From Porphyromonadaceae bacterium UBA2720 (lineage in GTDB: Bacteria > Bacteroidota > Bacteroidia > Bacteroidales > Muribaculaceae): a stretch of DNA of 9,326 bases. The notes beneath the pieces are model-generated. The model was not told the DNA's origin and did not search any database. It was given only the letters and a program-made list of their open reading frames with translations. Where the stretch lies: the NCBI GenBank assembly GCA_002353885.1, contig DEKO01000069.1, positions 1-9,326 on the forward strand, given 5' to 3'. This document shows, piece after piece, positions 5,546 through 9,326 of the stretch. Within the stretch, counting starts at the first letter, position 1, and the number at the start of each line of letters is the position of its first letter. Made by a program: the position numbers and the translations under genes.

Positions 5546-6391
5546 ATGGAAACCATCAAACTAGCTAACGGTGTGGAGATGCCCGTGCTGGGCTACGGCG
5601 TCTTCATGGTCACTCCGCAGGAGTGCGAGCGTTGCGTGAGCGACGCGCTGAGCGTGGGCTATCACCTGATTGACACGGCGCAGGCCTACTACAACGAGGA
5701 GGGCGTGGGCGCCGCCATGACCAAGAGCGGCATTGCGCGCGACGAGATTTTCCTCACCACCAAGGTGTGGATCAGCAATGCTGGTGAGCAGAAGGCTGCG
5801 CAGTCGATCGACGAGAGCCTGCGCAAGCTGCAGACCGACTACATCGACCTGTTGCTAATTCACCAAGCCTATGGCGACGTGTTCGGCACATGGCGTGCCA
5901 TGGAGCAGGCCTATCGTGCCGGCAAGGTGCGAGCCATCGGCGTGAGCAACTTCCAGAAGGCCCGTTTCTTTGACTTTGCTCACTATGTCGACATCAAGCC
6001 CATGGTCAACCAGTTGCAGTGCAACGCACTCATCCAGCAGCGCGGCATCGAGCCGCTGCTGCGCGACTTCGGCACCCGCATGATGGCCTGGGGCCCACTG
6101 GGCGGCCAGGGTGTCGAGGGTGTGGTCAAGAGCGAACTACTGATCGGCATCGGGCAGCACTATGGCAAGAGCGCAGCCCAGGTGGCCTTGCGCTGGCTCA
6201 CACAGCGCGGCATCGTCGCCATCCCCAAGAGCACACACCGCGAGCGCATGGAGCAGAACCTGGACATCTTTGACTTCACACTCACGGCCGACGAGATGCA
6301 CCAGATTGAGTCGCTCAACCAGCATGACCAGGGCAACATCAACTTTGCCGACGTGCAGTTTGTCAAGCACCTGATTGAAACCTACGGCTGA
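5546..6391 (+). CDS. Aldo/keto reductase (AKR)
   Basis: A 281-residue cytoplasmic (alpha/beta)8-barrel reductase of the COG0656 type, the family of 2,5-diketo-D-gluconate reductases, which reduces carbonyl groups with NADPH. The full catalytic tetrad is visible: D43 and Y48 in IDTAQAYYNE, K73 in TTKVW and H106 in LLLIHQ. The signature GKVRAIGVSNF lies near residues 129-139, and the cofactor-binding segment IPKSTHRERMEQN near the end supports NADP(H). The length is normal. It is the last gene of the redox cluster, 125 nt after the second flavodoxin across two repeat arrays and 11 nt before a strong terminator. It is the second nicotinamide-dependent reductase of the cluster and probably uses the other cofactor from the SDR. 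The true substrate is unknown. Confidence 0.94.
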   Translation: METIKLANGVEMPVLGYGVFMVTPQECERCVSDALSVGYHLIDTAQAYYNEEGVGAAMTKSGIARDEIFLTTKVWISNAGEQKAAQSIDESLRKLQTDYIDLLLIHQAYGDVFGTWRAMEQAYRAGKVRAIGVSNFQKARFFDFAHYVDIKPMVNQLQCNALIQQRGIEPLLRDFGTRMMAWGPLGGQGVEGVVKSELLIGIGQHYGKSAAQVALRWLTQRGIVAIPKSTHRERMEQNLDIFDFTLTADEMHQIESLNQHDQGNINFADVQFVKHLIETYG

Positions 6392-6402
6392 TTGCAATTT
6401 TG

Positions 6403-6441
6403 AAAAATCTCACCCGATAGTTGTCGGGTGAGATTTTTTTT
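6403..6441 (+). terminator. Strong intrinsic terminator after the AKR gene
   Basis: A perfect 15-bp stem, AAAAATCTCACCCGA (6403-6417) paired with TCGGGTGAGATTTTT (6424-6438), encloses a 6-nt loop TAGTTG. Eight T residues run from 6434 to 6441. It begins 11 nt after the AKR stop, so it ends the redox cluster. The A-run on the left makes it close to symmetrical, though the opposite strand has no gene to terminate. Confidence 0.92.
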
Positions 6442-6450
6442 GTACCTTTG
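6421..6450 (+). promoter_or_regulatory. Bacteroidetes promoter nested in the terminator, for the acyltransferase
   Basis: TACCTTTG (6443-6450) is an exact TAnnTTTG, and TTG (6421-6423) stands 19 bp upstream, the standard -33 to -7 spacing in Bacteroidetes. The -33 is in the terminator loop and the -7 starts 2 nt after the T-run. The leader before the ATG at 6483 would be about 25 nt. This is the best-matched promoter in the window. Confidence 0.85.
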
Positions 6451-6482
6451 TCTTCTTGATAGCAAACCAACAAGACAGGACT

Positions 6483-7661
6483 ATGATTAACGAGAATGTA
6501 ACCACCCCGGCGGAGTATCTGGATATCTGCCCGATTAGCGACAAGGACTTCCACAACGCCATGTCAATCTTGGTCGAGGAACCCCTGTTCCAGCGCATTG
6601 TGGGCATGGCTCTGCCCAACTACAAATATAGCGAACTCAAGTATGTGTTGCTGAGCTTGAACTCGAAGGACGAGTTTCAGGTGCGTGTGATGCGCCCGTT
6701 CCTTGAGGGTCTCATCGCCAAGACGACAACCGGTCTGACCAGCAGTGGCATGGAGGAGAACACCGACCCCGATGTGCCCAACATGTTCATCACCAACCAC
6801 CGCGACATCATCCTTGACTCGGCACAGCTGGGCTATCTGCTGCTCAAGAGCGGCCGGCCGTCGTGCGAGATAGCCATCGGCAACAACCTGCTCATCTATG
6901 ACTGGATCAACAAGCTGGCGCGACTGAATAAAGCCTTCATCGTCAAGCGCAACCTGGGCCGCATCCAGACGTTGCAGGCCGCCATACAACTGTCGGGCTA
7001 CATGCACTTCAGCATCACCCAGAAGCACGAGTCCATCTGGATCTCGCAGCGCGAGGGCCGCTGCAAGGACAGTAACGACCGCACCCAGGAGAGCCTGATC
7101 AAGATGCTGAGCTACGGCAACCGCGACAAGAGCATCGTCGAGAGCCTCAAGGAGCTGAACATTGCACCGGTGGCCATCAGCTATGAGTATGACCCGAACG
7201 ACTACCTCAAGGCCAAGGAATTCTTGATGAAGGACAAGAATCCCAACTGGAAGAAGTCGCCCGATGATGATCTGCTGAGCATGCGCACCGGGCTGATGGG
7301 CCAGAAGGGCCAGATCCACTACACGTTCACGCCCTGCATCAACGACGAGCTTGACAAGATACCCGAAGACCTGGACAAGCTGCTGACAGTGAGCCGCATC
7401 TGCCGCATCATCGACCACTCGATACATGTGGGCTACAAGATTTTCAAGACCAACTATATCGCGCACGACATCTTGTTTGACAACAAAGACTTTGCCGACA
7501 AGTATTCGGTCGAAGAGAAGGAGGCGTTCACCCAATACCTGAGCGACCAGATTGACAAGGTCGACATCAAGCTCAGCGAGTATGACCGCTTCTACATGTT
7601 CAACAAGATGCTGCAGATGTACAGCAACCCGCTGACCAACCAGCTGGAGGCGCTCAAATAA
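6483..7661 (+). CDS. PlsC/GPAT-type acyltransferase
   Basis: A 392-residue protein resembling Bacteroidales proteins labelled 1-acyl-sn-glycerol-3-phosphate acyltransferase. It is expected to transfer a fatty acyl chain to a glycerolipid or related acceptor at the inner membrane. ITNHRDIILDSA (H106, D112) corresponds to the catalytic histidine-aspartate motif, with five residues between them instead of the usual four. FIVKRNLG follows, and REGRCKD (R190-E191-G192-R193) matches the substrate-binding EGxR block. PVAISYEYDP matches the proline-containing fourth block. There is no clear membrane span or signal, so membrane association would be peripheral. The start at 6483 is set by the promoter ending at 6450. 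It has its own promoter, separate from the redox cluster. The exact acyl acceptor is not certain. Confidence 0.83.
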   Translation: MINENVTTPAEYLDICPISDKDFHNAMSILVEEPLFQRIVGMALPNYKYSELKYVLLSLNSKDEFQVRVMRPFLEGLIAKTTTGLTSSGMEENTDPDVPNMFITNHRDIILDSAQLGYLLLKSGRPSCEIAIGNNLLIYDWINKLARLNKAFIVKRNLGRIQTLQAAIQLSGYMHFSITQKHESIWISQREGRCKDSNDRTQESLIKMLSYGNRDKSIVESLKELNIAPVAISYEYDPNDYLKAKEFLMKDKNPNWKKSPDDDLLSMRTGLMGQKGQIHYTFTPCINDELDKIPEDLDKLLTVSRICRIIDHSIHVGYKIFKTNYIAHDILFDNKDFADKYSVEEKEAFTQYLSDQIDKVDIKLSEYDRFYMFNKMLQMYSNPLTNQLEALK

Positions 7662-7679
7662 TTTTAATATTTTCGGGTT

Positions 7680-7747
7680 TCGAGATTTCGATTGTTCGAA
7701 CATTCGATTGTTCGAACATTCGAGCATTCGATTACTCGAACATTCGA
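7680..7747. repeat. 8-bp-phased TCGA array, nine copies (array 2)
   Basis: TCGA stands at 7680, 7688, 7696, 7704, 7712, 7720, 7728, 7736 and 7744 without a single slip in the 8-bp period. The 16-mer TCGATTGTTCGAACAT is present twice in tandem (7688-7703 and 7704-7719). The 4-nt spacers are mostly TTGT or ACAT, so the array is close to self-complementary and could form hairpins. It begins 18 nt after the acyltransferase stop. Confidence 0.93.
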
Positions 7748-7752
7748 GCTAA

Positions 7753-7794
7753 CGTCTAAAGTCTAAAGTCTAAAAACTAAAGTCTAAAAACTAC
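7753..7794 (+). repeat. 7-bp tandem array, six units (array C)
   Basis: Six 7-mers lie head to tail: three of the type AGTCTAA (the first begins with C), then AAACTAA, AGTCTAA and AAACTAC. The array ends three bases before the GTG start of the metallophosphoesterase, so it occupies the ribosome-binding region. It follows TCGA array 2 by 5 nt; in the gap at 5421-5545 the two array types come in the reverse order. Confidence 0.85.
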
Positions 7795-7797
7795 TCC

Positions 7798-8988
7798 GTG
7801 CGGATTAATTGGATTGCCCTGACGGTGTTTATCTTCCTGAACCTGCTGGTTGACTGGTTGATAGACCGCAAGCTGCGGCGGGTGAGCAAGGCATTGTCGC
7901 TCGTGCACCGCGTGTTGTCGCTTGCGCTGCAGGTGATGCTCGTGGTGGGCATGGCGCAGCCCTTCGGCGACGCTAGCGCCAGCGATGGCCAGCTCAACCT
8001 GGCGATGTGGCTGCTATGGACCTACATCGCATGTTATGTGCCCAAATACCTGTGGCTGCTGGTGGCCTGGCCGTCGCTGATTCGCCGGCTGCCGCGTGGT
8101 GTGAAGCGCGGCTTCGGCACTGCCGGAGCATGCGTGGGCTTGTTGACCTTCGGCACGATGTGGTGGGGCACCCTGGTGACCCCTGGCCGGCTGCAGGTCA
8201 ACGAGGTGACTGTCGGCAGTCCCCGGCTGGGGCAGGCCTTCGACGGCTATCGACTGGTGCACATCAGCGACCTGCACTTGGGCACCTACGGCACGCGCAC
8301 GGCCATTGTCGAGCAACTGGTGGACAGTGTCAACCGCCTGCAGCCCGACGTGATCGTGTTCACGGGCGACCTGGTGAGCCGCCGCACGAGCGAGGCGCTG
8401 CCCTTTGTCGACGCGCTGAGCCGGCTCAAGGCCCGCGACGGGGTGATCGCCATCCTGGGCAACCACGACTATGACGACTATTGCCGCTGGCCCGACTCGC
8501 AGGCCAAGGCGTGCGACCACCAGGCGCTGTGCGACCTGCAGCGGCAGATGGGCTGGACCCTGCTGAACAATGCCCATCATGTGATTGCGCACAATGGCGA
8601 CAGCCTGCTCATCGTGGGCGAGGAGAACTTTGGCGAGGGACACTTTGCCAACTATAGCGACCTGGCCGCGGCCTATCCCGACAGCGTGCGCCAGCTGCCT
8701 TACAAAATCTTGCTGCAGCACAACCCCGTGCAGTGGCGCGAGCAGATTGTGGGCCAGACCGACATCGACCTGATGCTGGCGGGCCACACGCATGCCATGC
8801 AGATGATGGTGACGCTCTTCGGCCAGAAATACTCACCGGCCAGCTGGCGCTACCGCGAGTGGGGCGGGCTGTACAGCCAGGGCAACCAGCACCTGTATGT
8901 CAACATCGGCATCGGCATGGTGGGTGTGCCCATGCGCATCGGCGCCACGCCCGAGATCACGGTGATAAAATTGAAAATAAATAATTGA
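7798..8988 (+). CDS. Membrane-anchored metallophosphoesterase (calcineurin-like)
   Basis: A 396-residue inner-membrane protein. About four hydrophobic segments fill the first 125 residues (near 4-23, 33-52, 64-88 and 102-122), followed by a calcineurin-like phosphoesterase domain. The metal ligands are all visible: D158-L-H160 in SDLHLG, D191 in FTGDLV, GNHD at 221-224, H308 in HNP and GHTH at 329-332. The layout resembles the YkuE/YaeI group of membrane-linked phosphoesterases, which act on phosphate esters at the membrane. A lipid phosphate is a plausible substrate given the acyltransferase next door, but this is not shown. The GTG start is chosen because an in-frame stop lies at 7771-7773 and no ATG intervenes. 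No TAnnTTTG element is visible in the gap upstream, so it may be read from the promoter at 6443. Confidence 0.88.
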   Translation: MRINWIALTVFIFLNLLVDWLIDRKLRRVSKALSLVHRVLSLALQVMLVVGMAQPFGDASASDGQLNLAMWLLWTYIACYVPKYLWLLVAWPSLIRRLPRGVKRGFGTAGACVGLLTFGTMWWGTLVTPGRLQVNEVTVGSPRLGQAFDGYRLVHISDLHLGTYGTRTAIVEQLVDSVNRLQPDVIVFTGDLVSRRTSEALPFVDALSRLKARDGVIAILGNHDYDDYCRWPDSQAKACDHQALCDLQRQMGWTLLNNAHHVIAHNGDSLLIVGEENFGEGHFANYSDLAAAYPDSVRQLPYKILLQHNPVQWREQIVGQTDIDLMLAGHTHAMQMMVTLFGQKYSPASWRYREWGGLYSQGNQHLYVNIGIGMVGVPMRIGATPEITVIKLKINN

Positions 8989-8996
8989 CAATTCCC

Positions 8997-9032
8997 ACGA
9001 TTGTTCGAGCAATCGAATGCTCGACTACTCGA
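8997..9032. repeat. 8-bp-phased TCGA array, four copies plus one degenerate (array 3)
   Basis: TCGA occurs at 9005, 9013, 9021 and 9029, and a degenerate ACGA stands in phase at 8997. The unit TCGAATGC (9013-9020) is shared with array 1. TCGAGCA (9005-9011) and TGCTCGA (9018-9024) form a 7-bp inverted repeat with a 6-nt loop. The array fills most of the 62-nt gap between the metallophosphoesterase and tex. Confidence 0.88.
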
Positions 9033-9050
9033 CAAGCAGCCTATCAAATC

Positions 9051-9326
9051 ATGAACGACAAGATTATAGAACTGATCTCGAAGGAACTCGAGATTGACTT
9101 GCACAAGGTGGCCGGCACGGTGAGCCTGCTCGAGGACGGCGCCACCATTCCGTTTATCAGCCGCTACCGCAAGGAGATGACCGGTGGCCTGGACGAGCTG
9201 GCCATCCAGTCGATTGAACAGCGGCTCAACTACTATCACGAGCTGGAGAAGCGCCGCGCCACCATTCTCAAGACCATCGAGGCGCAGGACAAGCTCACAC
9301 CCGAGCTGGCCGCCCGCATCCGCGAC
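9051..9326 (+). CDS. tex: Transcription accessory protein Tex, N-terminal part (cut by window edge)
   Basis: The first 92 codons of a gene that continues past the right edge. The protein begins MNDKIIELISKELEIDLHKV and contains the strongly conserved Tex N-terminal block LLEDGATIPFISRYRKEMTG, followed by LDELAIQSIEQRL and a helical stretch (YYHELEKRRATILKTIEAQDKL). Complete Tex proteins are about 700-780 residues with a YqgF-like domain, helix-hairpin-helix motifs and a C-terminal S1 RNA-binding domain; none of these is inside the window. Tex is a broadly conserved cytoplasmic RNA-binding protein associated with transcription. The ATG at 9051 follows TCGA array 3 by 18 nt; no promoter is evident, so it may be co-transcribed with the metallophosphoesterase gene. 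Confidence 0.93.
   Translation, partial: MNDKIIELISKELEIDLHKVAGTVSLLEDGATIPFISRYRKEMTGGLDELAIQSIEQRLNYYHELEKRRATILKTIEAQDKLTPELAARIRD

Noticed and set aside
6564..7727. A 387-codon open frame on the - strand, antisense to the acyltransferase.
   Set aside because: Its translation is rich in V, L, H and A with no recognisable motif, as expected from the complement of a GC-rich gene. The + strand gene has clear catalytic motifs, a promoter and a leader.
7680..7747. CRISPR array.
   Set aside because: The repeat core is only 4 bp with 4-nt spacers, far below CRISPR repeat and spacer lengths, and no cas gene is nearby.
8014..8793. A 259-codon open frame on the - strand within the metallophosphoesterase gene.
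   Set aside because: The opposite frame carries every metal-binding motif of the family; the antisense frame has low-complexity composition and no leader or promoter.

Overview
The window looks like a moderately GC-rich Bacteroidales chromosome (Bacteroides, Prevotella or Muribaculaceae relatives). The evidence is three promoters with the Bacteroidetes -7 element TAnnTTTG, A-rich leaders without strong Shine-Dalgarno sequences, an AAA+/DUF4143 ATPase, and a glycerolipid-type acyltransferase of a kind I know from Bacteroidales. All supported genes are on the + strand. I see no rRNA, tRNA, CRISPR array or complete insertion sequence.

Positions 1-171 are non-coding as far as I can tell, with one AT-rich inverted repeat. 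A promoter at 172-179, bracketed by a direct repeat, drives an AAA+ ATPase with a C-terminal nuclease-like fold (213-1523). It is followed 11 nt later by an AraC-family regulator (1535-2344).

A 232-nt intergenic region (2345-2576) holds a weak hairpin, an 11-bp inverted repeat, a -7 promoter element and a palindrome across the expected transcription start. It precedes a six-gene redox cluster (2577-6391): NTF2/SnoaL-like protein, flavodoxin, short-chain dehydrogenase (SDR), a second NTF2/SnoaL-like protein, a second flavodoxin carrying a lipoprotein-type signal, and an aldo/keto reductase (AKR). The order reads as one triplet used twice: NTF2-fold protein, flavodoxin, nicotinamide-dependent reductase. 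The first four genes are tightly packed; the last two follow short AT-rich gaps. A strong terminator closes the cluster at 6403-6441. The substrate is unknown. The AraC protein is the obvious candidate regulator, and the set resembles a regulated small-molecule carbonyl or quinone reduction pathway.

Downstream, a promoter nested in that terminator drives a PlsC-like acyltransferase (6483-7661). A membrane-anchored metallophosphoesterase (7798-8988) and the start of tex (9051 to the window edge) follow.

The least explained feature is in the gaps between genes. Three gaps carry arrays in which TCGA recurs at exactly 8-bp spacing (4, 9 and 4 copies). Three gaps carry 7-bp AGTYWAW-type tandem arrays, and two gaps carry both types side by side. 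None of this is explained by the genes, promoters or terminators.
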